Part shown: positions 13,284-24,131 of the stretch, piece after piece
How the letters are laid out: each line of letters opens with the position of its first letter
Position numbering within the stretch: position 1 is the stretch's first letter
NCBI GenBank assembly: GCA_002682825.1
Contig: NOKP01000005.1
Location: 1,178,001-1,242,000, forward strand
Direction: 5' to 3'
Source of the DNA: Neonectria sp. B-13
Taxonomy: Eukaryota; Ascomycota; Sordariomycetes; Hypocreales; Nectriaceae
DNA length: 64,000 bases
Program-made: the position numbers and the translations under genes
The notes under the pieces: model-generated
Seen by the model: the letters and a program-made list of their open reading frames with translations, nothing else
What the model was told of the DNA's origin: nothing
Databases searched by the model: none

Positions 13284-13560
13284 GATTGCAGCGTCTTGCT
13301 TGGTGAAGCAGCCGGAGGGGGACGAGATGTTAGTTACGGGTGGAGGACAGACCACGGACGAGGGGCTGGATCGCGCGGGTATTAATCAAACCACTTGCGC
13401 GGCTGGAAGCCCGATCAGCAGCGACGCTGAACGCTGGAATCCTTCCAAGTGGCGGCCTCTGAGCGGCGCAGGCCTCAATGCCAGCATTGCCATGGCTGCT
13501 CACAGAGGCCGTGGAACCTGACAAGCCCGGCAATTCGACAGTCGGAGGAGTACGACAGTG
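13284..13560. promoter_or_regulatory. Upstream region of the membrane-protein gene
   Basis: This is non-coding DNA between the ATG at 13,283 and the tandem duplication. The gene's frame continues upstream without a stop to a GTG at 13,355, but no ATG lies in that extension, so I keep 13,283 as the start. No clear TATA box was seen. Confidence 0.4.
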
Positions 13561-13899
13561 ACGAGAACCCGCCTTTGTCGAGGCGCAGATCGAGCACCCT
13601 ACCTCCCAATATCATTGGTCAAATGGGCTAGTTGCAATAGGTGGCTTTCTTACTTGCAGCAGCTGAACTGCAGCCAAGCAGGCGAAATCAGGCTGGCGGC
13701 AAGGAGCGGTGGAAGATCCTCGAAAAGTTGACAAGAACCTGCCTTTATCGACGCACAGATCAAGCACCCTACCTCCCAATATCATTGGTCAAATGGGCTA
13801 GTTGCGACAGGTGGCTTTCTTACTTGCAGCAGCTGAACTGCAGCCAAGCGGGCGAAATCAGGCTGGCGGCAAGGAGCGGTGGAAGATCCTCGAAAAGTG
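13561..13899. repeat. 170-bp tandem duplication, two units
   Basis: Units 13,561-13,730 and 13,731-13,899 match over nearly their full length with a period of 170 bases. For example, the GGCTGGCGGCAAGG motif is at 13,691 and again at 13,861. Most differences are transitions, concentrated in the first 40 bases. The units sit upstream of the membrane-protein gene and have normal GC content. They are too short to be an efficient RIP target. Confidence 0.9.
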
Positions 13900-14039
13900 T
13901 TACTCCTCGTACTAGCACGAAAATGTCGTGAATTAAGCAGCCGTCAAGCTTAGAGACGAACACGATTAGGGACTCGGGGAATGTTAGACATCATCGGCCG
14001 TAGTGGCTAAGGGATGCTTTATCTCTTATGGCTACTCCT

Positions 14040-14385
14040 TTAAGGGCACGCTATATCTATAATTATAAAGATTAGCAGCCCTATTTTTATAGCTCTATTA
14101 CTAATAGCCCTATTACTAATAACTCTATTATTAATAGCCTTTATTATTAATAACCCCTATTATTAATAGCTTAATTCTAGGCCTTAACTCTAGTAAAACT
14201 AAACTTACTAAGAATTTTAATACTAACCTAGGTATTAATTTATTTATATATAAACCTTAATTCTAATAATCTTTATAATAAATCTATCAACTTAAAAACT
14301 TTTCTTATTCTTCAAAACCTTAATACTAATAACTCATTTTACTCTATAGGGATTTTAATATAATACTAGTATAATTAGTAACCGC
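14040..14385. repeat. Small AT-rich island with short tandem units
   Basis: A 345-base AT-rich insert containing serial variants of a CTATTACTAATAGCC-type unit of about 17 bases between 14,080 and 14,170. Composition and TpA excess match the large RIP block, so it is probably a relic of the same kind of element. Confidence 0.6.
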
Positions 14386-15857
14386 GGACACGCTGTTGTG
14401 GTCTGAACCCCACCTGCCGTGGGGCCTCATTCCTCCATATCACAGAGTGATCCACAACAATGATCCCCAACACCAAGAGCCGTCAGGCTGAGGGTTGACG
14501 GGAAGCTGGGTTACAACCAACACCTGCAACGCAGTAGCAACCCTCTAAGGGGGAATGGAAAGCGCAGATCATCTAGTTAGCTCTAACCGATCTGCGCGGA
14601 GCGGACCCGTCTACGATTTGATGCTGACAGTGTGTGCCCAACTGCCCCACGATTTCTCATGCATCTTTAAGGCAGCTGCGTCTTGCACCGTCTCACACCG
14701 GCTGAATAAATGCTTTCTTGGCTTTAGGGTTGCCTAACTCTACATTTGTTGTTAACCCAGCGCCATCGAAGATCTGATACCCATGTGTCCCCGCCACGAC
14801 TTGTTCAGCTGCCTGCAGTTGGGCCCCTCCCTGGCGTGTGCTTACATCCGCCCTGCTTTTAAGACTCAACCCCGACGAGGGGGCTGTTGTGGCTGCAGAC
14901 GGTCAAACAAGCCGTCAATGAGATATTCGACAAGGGTTCACATTAAAACTAAAAACAGCAACAGATCGACGGAGTTTTCTCTTTCCCCGGAGAGGAGATA
15001 ACATAGAGCACCCCATATCACATCTAATGGTCGGGATCGATGGGGATAAAAGCTCTTGATTTCTATCTATCCTAGTGGGAAAGGAAGGTCTTTAAATATA
15101 TAATTTGATCCATAGGAAGGGATAGGAATTGTATTATCTAGAGTGATGAGAAAGGAAGGGAAATGTGTTATCTAGGATGACTAGGTTGTTAAGGGCATTA
15201 AGGTTTATAGCTAGGTTATTGAAAGAGGTCAAATTGGTCAACCTTTATAAGACCATCGGGCCTAGGAAGCTTGTCATGTGGGGGAACCTTGTGATAGCCA
15301 ATGCAATGTGACACCCCATCAAGGTCCATGGTCCCTGAGCTTTGGAAGCTGGCTAAAGGGCACTTGAGCGATGGTACGGTTGTGAGGGCAATTCTATGGC
15401 TGGTGGTTAAGAAATAGATAATTAGATGAAAGATCAGAGTTTAAGGGATTTTTGTTGCACTTGCTTGTTTGTTGCACTCGCTTGTGGAGTATGTTAGTGT
15501 TATAAATTCCTTACGACGTCGCCCCATGATCTTGTTTATTAATTCTTATTCATAGTCTACTTAGTAGTTTGAGGTGCTGGCAAGTCCCAAGTTTTGTTCC
15601 AGCCATACGACACCGTAAAGCCCTTGTCCCCTTGGATTGGAAGAGGAAACATCTAAATATGGCCCGACATTGACGGCAACAATCGTGAATTATCTGCTCA
15701 GCCTGGCTCTGAGCACATGTCTCGGAGCGTGCGACACTTGAGGCTGGAATTTGAAGGCGCTTCTAAAGAAACATAAAAAGCCAAGTTCCTCAGCACCCAG
15801 TTATTCACCCCCTTGGCTGTATTGGTCTACCATGCGTTTCAATCCGTATCAAGGATC
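14386..15857. other. Gene-free stretch with unassigned GC-rich segment
   Basis: From 14,386 to about 15,000 the sequence is GC-rich with sharp edges against AT-rich DNA. Open frames at 14,555-14,737 and 14,783-15,001 show no recognisable protein. The rest, to the 3' end of the SET gene, has no gene I can support. A degraded non-LTR element or untranslated RNA is possible but unproven. Confidence 0.4.
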
Positions 15858-16757
15858 TCATTCTATGCACTCTCCAGTTGTTCGAACAAGGATTTCGAAC
15901 TCCTTTTCCTCGTGAACATCCGCAACATCCTTTAAGCCAGCCGCTCGTGCAAACTTCGCGCACCATCCATGTGCAATGCCAAGGTCCCCAACAAGCTCCT
16001 CAATGGACAACAGTGTGAGACTCTCCTCAGCCAGCTTCAGGGCTTCCAGGTCACCTTTGGGGGTCTCAGCAAAGATGGGCTTTTCGTCTTCGCGACTTTC
16101 TTGGTAAAGTTCCAGGATCCCTCTGATCTGTGCAATCCTACGCCTCCGTATGTCGTGTTCGGCGGCCTCGGGTCCTTGGCAAACGCTGCATCCGCAGTCA
16201 AAGCCCCAATTTCGTAGCTCCTTGCTCCTACTCTTCCGAGACCGCGCAACATCCGTGTAAGAGTCGGTGATTTCTTCATCTTCTCCAATATCTCTCACTG
16301 CGTAGACCTCCATCGTCCCGGTCACGTCATCGGCCATCCAGCTTGTATTCGGGGCGCAGGAGTGATTCATGCGACAAAAGGTGGGATATAAGCCCACTTG
16401 CAATTGGCCTGAAGATATGGTCGCAGCATTTGTGTAGAATTTGGCCAGGACAAGTGCACAATCAAAATTCGTGTCTGGGCACATCTGGCCTTGGAGAAAT
16501 GCAAACTCCTGCAGCTTCTTCGGGTTGTGGTACAGGTTCATGAGTTGACACTGGGTCTCACTCTGTAATTGCCCAAATTTTGATACCACCCACAAATACT
16601 CTTGTCTTGACCGAGCTTCTGCGCATGAGATCGTCAAAATGGGTTCTTCCTGGATGATCAAGGTGCCCGCCTTGATCTCTTTCAGGGCAAAGAGCCCATG
16701 GCCGTTTGATGTCTCTTTCATCGTGTAAAGGCACTCTGATTTCTCCATGTCGAGCAT
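15858..16757 (-). CDS. SET-domain protein (SMYD-like methyltransferase)
   Basis: A single exon encodes 299 residues and starts at the ATG at 16,757. The N-terminal SET core has the GHGLFA-type start near residues 19-24. The catalytic NHSC motif is at 131-134, followed by APNTSW. The ITDSY motif at 163-167 sits where the conserved active-site Tyr of SET enzymes is found, and a post-SET cysteine group (CGC..C at 188-193) could bind zinc. The layout resembles the large set of small fungal SET proteins predicted to methylate lysines on non-histone or histone targets; the actual substrate cannot be told. No MYND zinc finger is visible. A small C-terminal helical region follows the post-SET cysteines. 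Neighbours give no functional link. Confidence 0.85.
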   Translation of the reverse strand: MLDMEKSECLYTMKETSNGHGLFALKEIKAGTLIIQEEPILTISCAEARSRQEYLWVVSKFGQLQSETQCQLMNLYHNPKKLQEFAFLQGQMCPDTNFDCALVLAKFYTNAATISSGQLQVGLYPTFCRMNHSCAPNTSWMADDVTGTMEVYAVRDIGEDEEITDSYTDVARSRKSRSKELRNWGFDCGCSVCQGPEAAEHDIRRRRIAQIRGILELYQESREDEKPIFAETPKGDLEALKLAEESLTLLSIEELVGDLGIAHGWCAKFARAAGLKDVADVHEEKEFEILVRTTGECIE

Positions 16758-17285
16758 GACCCGGTATCTGTTGCATTTTTAGGTGCATTGTCTAAGTTAG
16801 CGGTGCGTAACTCGAGATAAAATTTTTGCATAGACCCACCTGGATGTGAGCTTGTGTAATGACTAAGATAGTCCCATCGCGATCATGAACTGTGAGGGTC
16901 AAGATCCGTTGACAGCCCATATGAAATCGAACCTAACTCGCATGAGAATTCCCCTGTTGTTGAATCACTTTGATTTCGCCCAGATTGATAATTTTTTCAA
17001 GAGTGATCGTTTAGTGGCTGCGTTTTGCTTGGAATCTATTGACATGGTGATTCGGAAAGGCGCTACTTTAGTGTAGGAGGGGCGTGGTTGGGAAGCTCCC
17101 CGTTGAAGTGCTAATGAAGCTGATATATCAATTCTGAAATCATCTCTTCACGCTTTTACCAAAACTTTGGTTTTCGCTAGAATCCCACCCTGAAAAATAT
17201 ACACATGAAATTCATATTCATCAGCATCCCCTATTCATTGTTCCACCTGAACTCGGGGGCAGCTGCTAGTGAGACGGGATGTGTG
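16758..17285. other. Intergenic, SET gene upstream and P450 downstream
   Basis: This is a 528-base stretch between the SET gene's start and the P450 stop codon. It holds the SET promoter, with no clear TATA box, and the P450 3' region. I see nothing else in it. Confidence 0.4.
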
Positions 17286-18960
17286 TCATCGTAAACGCTT
17301 CCGGATACGGCACATCAACGGACCCTCCTTCTCCGATATGCCCACACTCATCGTGGATATCCTTCGCCCAAGATCCTCCATCTCCAAGTGATAATATTTG
17401 ACGGTCGTGGATACCAGTTTTAACATGTTTGTCATCGCCATGTTGCGACCGATACACATGCGGTGCCCGATGCTAAACGGGCTCAAGTGCTGCTTGAGAT
17501 GTTCAGCATTGGGGCCAAGGAATCGCGAAGGATCAAACACATTGTGGTTGGCTCCCCAAATATTCGGGTTGTGCTGTACCACATGGTTCAAACTAAAGAC
17601 GGTTGTCTGTTATTCGTTGTTAGCTCAAGATATGAAGTAGACCGCATCCTCACCCCCTCTGGAACAACGTGTCCTTCGATCATGAATCCTTCTTTCGCCA
17701 CTACTTTCCGCTCCAGAGGCATTGTGAAGACCGAATTCATTCTAAAGTTCTCGTTGAGACATGCCATCATGTATAGTAGAACTCTCTCTAAATGATCGAC
17801 AGGGACAATGTCGTCGGTGATGCTGCCGAGCTGTGCGTCCACTTCATCGGTCACCCGTTCGTAGATAGCAGGGGTTTGAAGGATATACGTGAATAAGAGG
17901 GTCAGGGTGCCGGAAGTCGTATGTGATCCTGCGACACTGAGTTCTTTTTAGATTAATGGGCCAGTGCTAGCAACTGAAACTTGACCTACATGAATGCGAA
18001 TGCCTCGGTTTGTACATCGAGTTCAGTCAGCCTACCGCCTGTTTCAGGGTCGACTGCGTTGATCAAGCATGTGAGGAGATCATTTATGCCGTCAACCTTC
18101 TCCCCCATTCTTTGCCTTACACAGTCAGAAGCAAGGTCCTTTAGTTGTTGTCGAGCTCGGAGCAAGTTCTGAACCCATGGTAATGGGATCCAGGGAAGCA
18201 TGGACTTGAGAAGAGGCATAAGATCCGGTACCATTCCGAGAAGGCAAGCTAAGAAAATATGGTTGTTGATAGGCGGTGGCTCAGAATAGTCTTGTTTGAC
18301 TTGTGAGTTGAAGCTTGTCCTGAAGGCCAAGTCTCCCAGCACATCGAGAACAAAAAAAGCGATAAGCTCTTTGAGGTCAAATACCTCCCCAGTATCCGAG
18401 TAATGATCGAGGTTTCGGCGAAATTGCATCAAGTGTTGATCGATGTATTGCTCCATCTGTTTTATGGATTGTAGGGAAAAGGCGTGGGCCATCTGACGAC
18501 GTCGAAGGGAATGGATCTATAAGTTTCTATTAGTGGAGCCTTTCTAGTTTACTTAAGTCTCTCAACAACTTACGTTTTCATCCCGTGTACCAAATAAGTT
18601 TGGGTTGAAGGAAGTGAATTCAACATAGAACTTAGTCTTGGGCAGATGGCGTCCAGCTTTGTAAATGCGAGATACAGCCCCGCCCTGCCTGAATGAGAGT
18701 TGATTGGGCCCTATCCGGACGACATCTCCATGCTTTTCATGTAGCTGAACTAACGTTTCGGGCATGTGTAGGCTCCAGAGCTGCTGGACTTTCCATAGAT
18801 TGGTAAATGAGGCAGAGAAGGGGCCCGGATATTTGGACAGAGGGTGAAGATGGCGATAATAGACGATCTACAGGGTCAAAAGCAAAGAGACAACAAGTAC
18901 CACCAGAACAGGGACGGGAAGCGCCTTAGTTGGGGCACGGGTATAGCTGGCAAAGTCCAT
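17286..18960 (-). pseudogene. Cytochrome P450 with stop in membrane anchor
   Basis: Four exons (18,574-18,960; 17,990-18,516; 17,654-17,936; 17,286-17,606) with introns of 57, 53 and 47 bp and standard GT..AG ends give about 505 codons, the normal length. Visible P450 landmarks in order are an N-terminal hydrophobic anchor, the KYPGPF hinge, the I-helix AGSHTT oxygen-binding motif, ExxR (ENFR), the PERF-region FDPSRF and the heme-cysteine loop FSIGHRMCIG. The only defect is TAG at 18,868-18,870, codon 31, at the end of the anchor. The following codons are in frame and typical. A 33-base in-frame GT..TAG segment ending at this codon could in principle be a very short intron, but that is below usual fungal size. 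Probably a recent pseudogene, a sequencing error or such a mini-intron. The P450 family and substrate are unknown. Confidence 0.8.
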
Positions 18961-19490
18961 GGTCGTTTTTATTGCCTTTTTGCGTGGCTGAATGAAGAGA
19001 CTGAGAAGTTGTACAGGTCCAACATGACATATTTCAGAGTTTTCTGTCTTATCAAGCGCTACTACACCAATAGCCCTTGTCATTGCCTTCCATTGCCGTT
19101 ACTGATGCCGCGACACCGAGCATCCGGGAGGTGGAGCCAAATCCGACCCGGGGGCTCGGAAGCGGAACTAGCGTCACGAAGGCGAGAAGCAATACCTAGA
19201 CTGCCCAGCGAAGGATGGTGAAGCCATAGGCCATTACTACAGTAGATCTCGGAAGCACAAAGTTCCCCTTTTCTCAGTCGAATTAGCTCTGGGCTATGAT
19301 CGTCAATGAAAACACTCGGCCAGCTCATACGGCCTGTGTCATGCCTCGGTACGTCGCTTACCAAGTCTGTCATCATCATCATTTGTGACCTCCGTCTAAG
19401 GCTCTGAAGAGACCAACTGACCATCATACAGACTAACGCGGTGGCATTTTCTGCTCAATTGCCGATCCTATCTGCCGAAGACTATACGAT
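18961..19490. other. P450 upstream region
   Basis: 530 bases upstream of the P450 ATG. Open frames in both directions here are short and lack protein-like features. I see no further gene. Confidence 0.4.
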
Positions 19491-19492
19491 CT

Positions 19493-19690
19493 ACGCTACA
19501 TACTGCGATTTGGCCCCCGAGGAGTCCAGAAAGCCAATGGCCATTCTCAAGCTCTCCACTGCAACCACACTGCTCCCTTCGTCCCCTCCAACATCCACAT
19601 TGCCGGCTCTTGCATCAAACCCGTGCTCTGCGTCCTCAGGAAATTCCGTCGTCACCAAGACCCCCGCCTCTCGGAGTTTCTCCGCTGCTT
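19493..19690 (-). pseudogene. Alpha/beta-hydrolase C-terminal relic
   Basis: On the minus strand, about 65 codons ending at a TAG (19,493-19,495) read as the C-terminal part of an alpha/beta-hydrolase. An AAEKLREAGV helix is followed by a FPEDAEHGFDARAG segment that would hold the catalytic His, and then a final helix with an IGFLDSS end. A TGA lies just upstream in the same frame near 19,700. A possible splice acceptor (CTTAG) precedes the homologous part, but no upstream exons with the nucleophile elbow were found. I read it as a fragment of a lost gene. Confidence 0.45.
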
Positions 19691-19699
19691 TGAAACTAA

Positions 19700-20155
19700 G
19701 AAGTCACAAAGGTGTAGGCCTCAAAAAGGTTAAAAAAGCTGGTCCGAATTTCTCGATAGACTCGGAAGGCGTAGGTGAGCTGGTAGTTGTGTAGACTGAA
19801 TCAAGAACTAGTCAAAGGGAACGAACGGCTTAGTGGATAAAGTTGAAATTCCGGCAGACCCAGAGTTTCCGTGGACTTGGTCACCTGGTACATCACACGC
19901 CTAAGTCAGACGACAAATAGGTCACTAAGAGAACGTTGTTTTCGTGCTAACCCTAACAGCCCGGTAGCCTAATGGCCATGTTCTTACTTCTTTCCTGTGT
20001 CTAACCTTTCAGAAAAACACTGGAACATGCCATCCATCTAGTCTGGACGAGAGCGCTTTATGATTTTTGAATAGTTCATTCCCAATGAATAAATGGGGAA
20101 TTGAAGAAACTATTCGGCTCCCCGGGGAAATCGAATAGCATATTCAAATGTTCCC
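19700..20155. other. Intergenic, no gene seen
   Basis: About 450 bases between the hydrolase relic and the 3' end of the decayed regulator. Nothing recognisable is present on either strand. Confidence 0.4.
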
Positions 20156-21967
20156 TCACCAGTGGCCCTCCTGCAAGATCCTCAGGCACCTCAGCCTCTC
20201 CCGATGAAGCCAATTAACTTGCAGAGCTGGGAATAGTTCGTCGAATAAGAGAGAACTAGGCGAATAGTCTGTGTAGGAAGAGCCATTTCCCGTTGGATTT
20301 TCCACCATCGGACGATTGAATAGTTTGGCTTGTAGATCCCGCAAGCCTTGAAGCCGGTTCCACAGCCGCATTAACAACCCCGAGCGGATGCTAAGCTGCT
20401 TGATCAGATCGAGTGCAATATCAAATTCATGCCTTAGGCTTTCAGCAAACAGTGAACTCGCGTTTACAACCGCCAGCAACAGATTACCAAACGCCGTCAA
20501 CAATAGGTGTTTAAAGAAGAGCGGCCAAGTCTTGACGTAAAGGGTGTAATCGTTCAGGTCTGAAAGCGTTTGAAGTGACTCTTTTGCAATCCTCACAGCC
20601 ACGCGGCCGTGTGGTTCCTCCTGGGCGATTCGCGCAGCTGACTGCAGGGTTGGACGGTAGATTAAGTTGTGGAGATGGCTTCTTCGCAGGAAAAGAACTG
20701 CCTGCATGTAGCTGGTCTCGTTACTGGTCCCGCTCTGCTGCAACCTGGCTTGATCGAGCTTGAGGGCTTCGGGAAGTTGGCCATACCACCGAGTTATCTG
20801 ACCTCTCGGTGTGATTTGAGAAGGTATTTTCAATCGTTGCTCGCCGATGCAAACCCATTTGAAGGCACAGTCTTGCTGCAAACCCCGCCATTCTCCCAGT
20901 CTGGACCTCTTCGTCCAGGTGGTAGTAGTACAGCGCCTGTTCATACATGAGCTTGAGTCAACGTCGCTACAGGAAGATGCCGTTCCTCACCATGAGTACC
21001 AGGATCTGGATACCGTCAATAGTGTTGGAGTTCCAGAGTAACCCCTCCACTGCTTCCCTTGTGCCTTGAATGAGTCTCTGCGCGTTATCGTTCCCACCAA
21101 CTGTCTCAACAGTCCGGCCAATGGCGAGAACTATCTTCAGCTTATTTGTTTCGTCAGTGAAGAGGGCTTCCACCAGAGATCCTCGGTTCACTTTTACGCC
21201 CTCGGCTCGGGCGTTTTCGATGGCCGTGAACACGGAGTTGGCTGTTTCCAACATCCTTTGCTGGTCGACAACTGGACAAAGCGCACCTGATCCATTGTAT
21301 CACTGCTTGACGGCATCCTCTCTCCGTATGTCCCACAACGGATCCACCGCTAATAATTTCATGAAAGGGCCGTATTGCGCTAGCTGAGAGGAAACACTGG
21401 GAGAGAACCCGGCATCTGCTTTTGACTTGTCGAGTATAGCCGAAGGCATACCCATGGCTTTGAGGTTTCCACTCACCACGTTCAACGTGAATTCCGAGCT
21501 GGAGGGACCACAAAACTCTGGAGAGTCGACGTTTGGGTCACTTGGAGACCTATAGGCTTAGACACTGCCTGTCGAGCTAGCTTGTCGCTCCGATGCTGAT
21601 TCTACTTGATTGTAGGATTGTAACCCTGCCGAACCAGTGGAACTTGCGAGAACCTGGTTCACTGATTTTGACGGGCCAGTCGGACTTGCAGGGCCCGCGG
21701 TCCTCGAACTGCTACGATTAGGTTTCATCAGTGAATACGAGATCAATTAAAAACCAACCTTGAGTCCAGTCTGTGGTCATTTTGCTTGTTGACATAGACA
21801 CATTCTGTAGAGGTTCCAGTGCATTTCGCGCAGGGATTCGCGCCGTCACATTTAATCTTCCTCCGCTTACACTCATTGCTGGGCCATTTTTAGCATGGGA
21901 ACGGGATATTCAAGAGCGGAACTCACCACGCCTTGTTCACATACTGGCCCCTTCTCGAACGAGACAT
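20156..21967 (-). pseudogene. Decayed Zn2Cys6 transcription factor
   Basis: The start is ATG at 21,967. Exon 1 (21,927-21,967) and exon 2 (21,759-21,878) encode a perfect Zn2Cys6 knuckle with spacing CX2CX6CX5CX2CX6C. A third exon from 21,711 continues into a Ser/Thr-rich linker. The frame then meets TAA at 21,558-21,560 and TGA at 21,300-21,302, yet remains protein-like between and after them (for example SSSEFTLNVVSGNLKAMG and LCPVVD). A 39-48 bp intron near 20,950-21,000 joins to the middle homology region (GFAARLCLQMGLHRR). The frame then jumps near 20,780-20,840 directly to a WYGQLPEALKLD segment, apparently skipping some 70-80 residues usual in this fungal_trans domain. A weak 75-bp in-frame intron could remove the TAA. 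The gene appears inactivated. Confidence 0.75.
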
Positions 21968-22380
21968 TTGTTGCCTGTGGCGCTTGTGATGGCTGTCGTA
22001 ATTGTTGTTGTCGGCATCCATACTCTGTTCTTATTACCGAGGATTACATATTGGAAGAGAAAACGCGGGGTGGCATCTCTCCCCCGCATTCTAAAGTAAT
22101 GTACAGCGGTCAGCCTGGGCATGAATGAGCTCTATAACTGGTTGAAATCCCTTCTGGAATTCCTAGGCTTCTCACGCCAAGTTTTCTGAATGTATGTAAC
22201 AACCTACTCGAATGTCTTGATTCACCCTCTTTCACCCTCTTTCACCTGCCCTCCCAACTGTTAGTAAGACATAGATGGCCATAACATCTTCAAGTATAAG
22301 CCGCCCACGACTACTCAATGCTTGGGCTTACCCTAGATTTTAGAAGAATAGACTGCTTTCGCAATTCGAGTAGTGTCTAT
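21968..22380. other. Upstream region of decayed regulator
   Basis: About 400 bases of ordinary composition between the regulator's ATG and the next AT-rich block. A short direct repeat of TTTCACCCTC occurs near 22,225-22,245. I see no gene. Confidence 0.4.
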
Positions 22381-22444
22381 AGTAGTGTATAGCTGGGCAT
22401 TTTGCTCTTAGGTTAAGGCTAGAATTTACGATATTATGTAAGTA

Positions 22445-22480
<36 letters not shown>

Positions 22481-23530
22481 TAGTATAGTATACTTATACT
22501 CTAAGATTAAATAACTAGAGGTAGCTAATATAAGGTAATTGGGTTTTAAACCTAGGTTTAAAAGTCTATTTACTTAAGCTAAGAAGAGAATCTACTCTAT
22601 AGCTTAGTCTTTAAACTTAGGTTTAAAAAGCTATTTACCTAAGTTAATAAAATCCTATAGTTTAGTTTAATAACTTAAGTTTAAAGAAGTTATATATACT
22701 TTCTCTTTACTCCTTTAGCTTTTTATATTACTTTCCTTAACTTATTAATATATAAATAACTATTAGTCTTACTAATTTAGCTAATTAAGCTAATATCTTT
22801 AAAACTAAATAATAGATATAATAGTAATTATACTATAAAAATAGATAAAGAAAGAAAAAAGAAAAAAAAATAGATAGAGAAAGTTAAATAGAAGAAGTTA
22901 AATAAAGAAAGTTAAATAAATAATAAAATAAAAAGCTATTAGAAAAAGTTATATAATACTTTTATACTAAGAAAACTAAGTTAAGATTAAGGTTAAAAAG
23001 GGAATAATCTTTTTTAAAGTAGGTTTTTTATTTATAGTAATTTTAGCCTTAGTTAATATTATCTAATAGATTAAGATAATATAGTAAATAATATACAGTA
23101 GTTAATACAGTAAGATACTATACCTAGCACTATTAATCCCAATAACTTAAATACAGTAAGCTTTCCCAGTAACATGGTTCACATCAATGTTATACCTTGA
23201 GCCTGTTTTTGCAACCCATCTAGGTCCCTCTCTCTGACCTTAATGTCCAATTCATGAAAAGCTTATCCTGAACTATAGTACTTATAAATGACCTGGTCGT
23301 CTCTTGTCAAGCTAATAAGTCTGGCCGGCCTTCTTCCCTCTTTCTCAATATACATAAGATATTAATTATATGTTAAATCTTTAATAAATATATTAATATT
23401 AAGAATAAGTATTTATATCTTAGAAATATTTTATGCTTTTTTAATTTACTATTTTAAGCTTAATATAGCTTTATAAAAGGATTTATCTTAAATTATTAGC
23501 TTTCTTAGGTAAAATATTAATAATAAAAAG
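22380..23530. mobile_element. Second RIP-degraded block
   Basis: AT-rich sequence with no coding frames. From about 23,028 to 23,345 it is the reverse complement of the R2 copy at about 9,340-9,690. The part 23,160-23,345 is much less mutated than the matching part at 9.4-9.6 kb, giving a before-and-after view of RIP. A TAA microsatellite lies near its left end. Confidence 0.85.
22446..22481. repeat. (TAA)n microsatellite
   Basis: About twelve consecutive TAA units near the left edge of the second AT-rich block. Confidence 0.95.
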
Positions 23531-23549
23531 ATTTCAGAGTCTGATTTAG

Positions 23550-24131
23550 AGCCAGGGTTGGCAGCTGGCCGCTGGGTTACGCAGTATTTGGCAAAATGAT
23601 TGTAATCCTGCACTCTGGCCATCACGCCAAAGCCCAAACTCTCTAGGAAGCTCATCGCATGGCGAAACTAATGGAGACCATGAAGGAGGCGGTGCCGACG
23701 ACAAACACAATGACGAGAATATCGACGATGACAAGGACGACGATGATCGAGATTCTCCCGATCTTGAATTCGGCAGGAGATACGACCCTCTGATTACCCG
23801 TAGCCTCGACGACAATAGTCTATTCGAAGCAAGCTTGGATATGTCACAGGGTGCCTTGATCTACGATTCTGTGGCTCACACAAGCTTGACGGGCGATTCC
23901 CATGGCCCAAATAGACTCGATCTTTTGTCTCAGAGCTTGCTTGCCGTCGCAGACATTACTGCCTCTGTTTTTGATTCTCCTTTCACCTGTCTCGATACCA
24001 AGAGACGAGCTGGGGCTATGACAGACGATTCACGAGGGACCACTTATGATATCCTCCCACATTCCAAACGTCGTCCTCAGAAACCCGAAACTGCTGTCAT
24101 TGGCGACTCAATCGATGTGTGGCGCCCTTGA
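23550..24131 (+). pseudogene. Truncated frame of unknown protein with acidic tract
   Basis: An open frame of about 193 codons runs from directly after the RIP block (TAG at 23,547-23,549) to a stop at 24,129-24,131. It encodes a very acidic Asp-rich stretch near 23,690-23,760 and then Ser/Thr-rich sequence. There is no in-frame ATG before 23,838, so the 5' end is probably missing, cut off by the AT-rich insertion. I recognise no domain. It may be a fragment of a larger nuclear or disordered protein. Confidence 0.35.

Noticed and set aside
18844..19221. 125-codon plus-strand frame
   Set aside because: It overlaps the P450 N-terminal exon on the opposite strand and has no protein-like composition.
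19441..19794. 117-codon plus-strand frame
   Set aside because: It begins with GTG, is Ser/Ala/Leu-rich, and lies opposite a better-supported hydrolase relic.
20967..20969. TAG and nearby TGA as further nonsense mutations in the decayed regulator
   Set aside because: Both fall within a 39-48 bp GT..CAAG segment that behaves as a normal intron joining conserved parts, so they are not counted as lesions.
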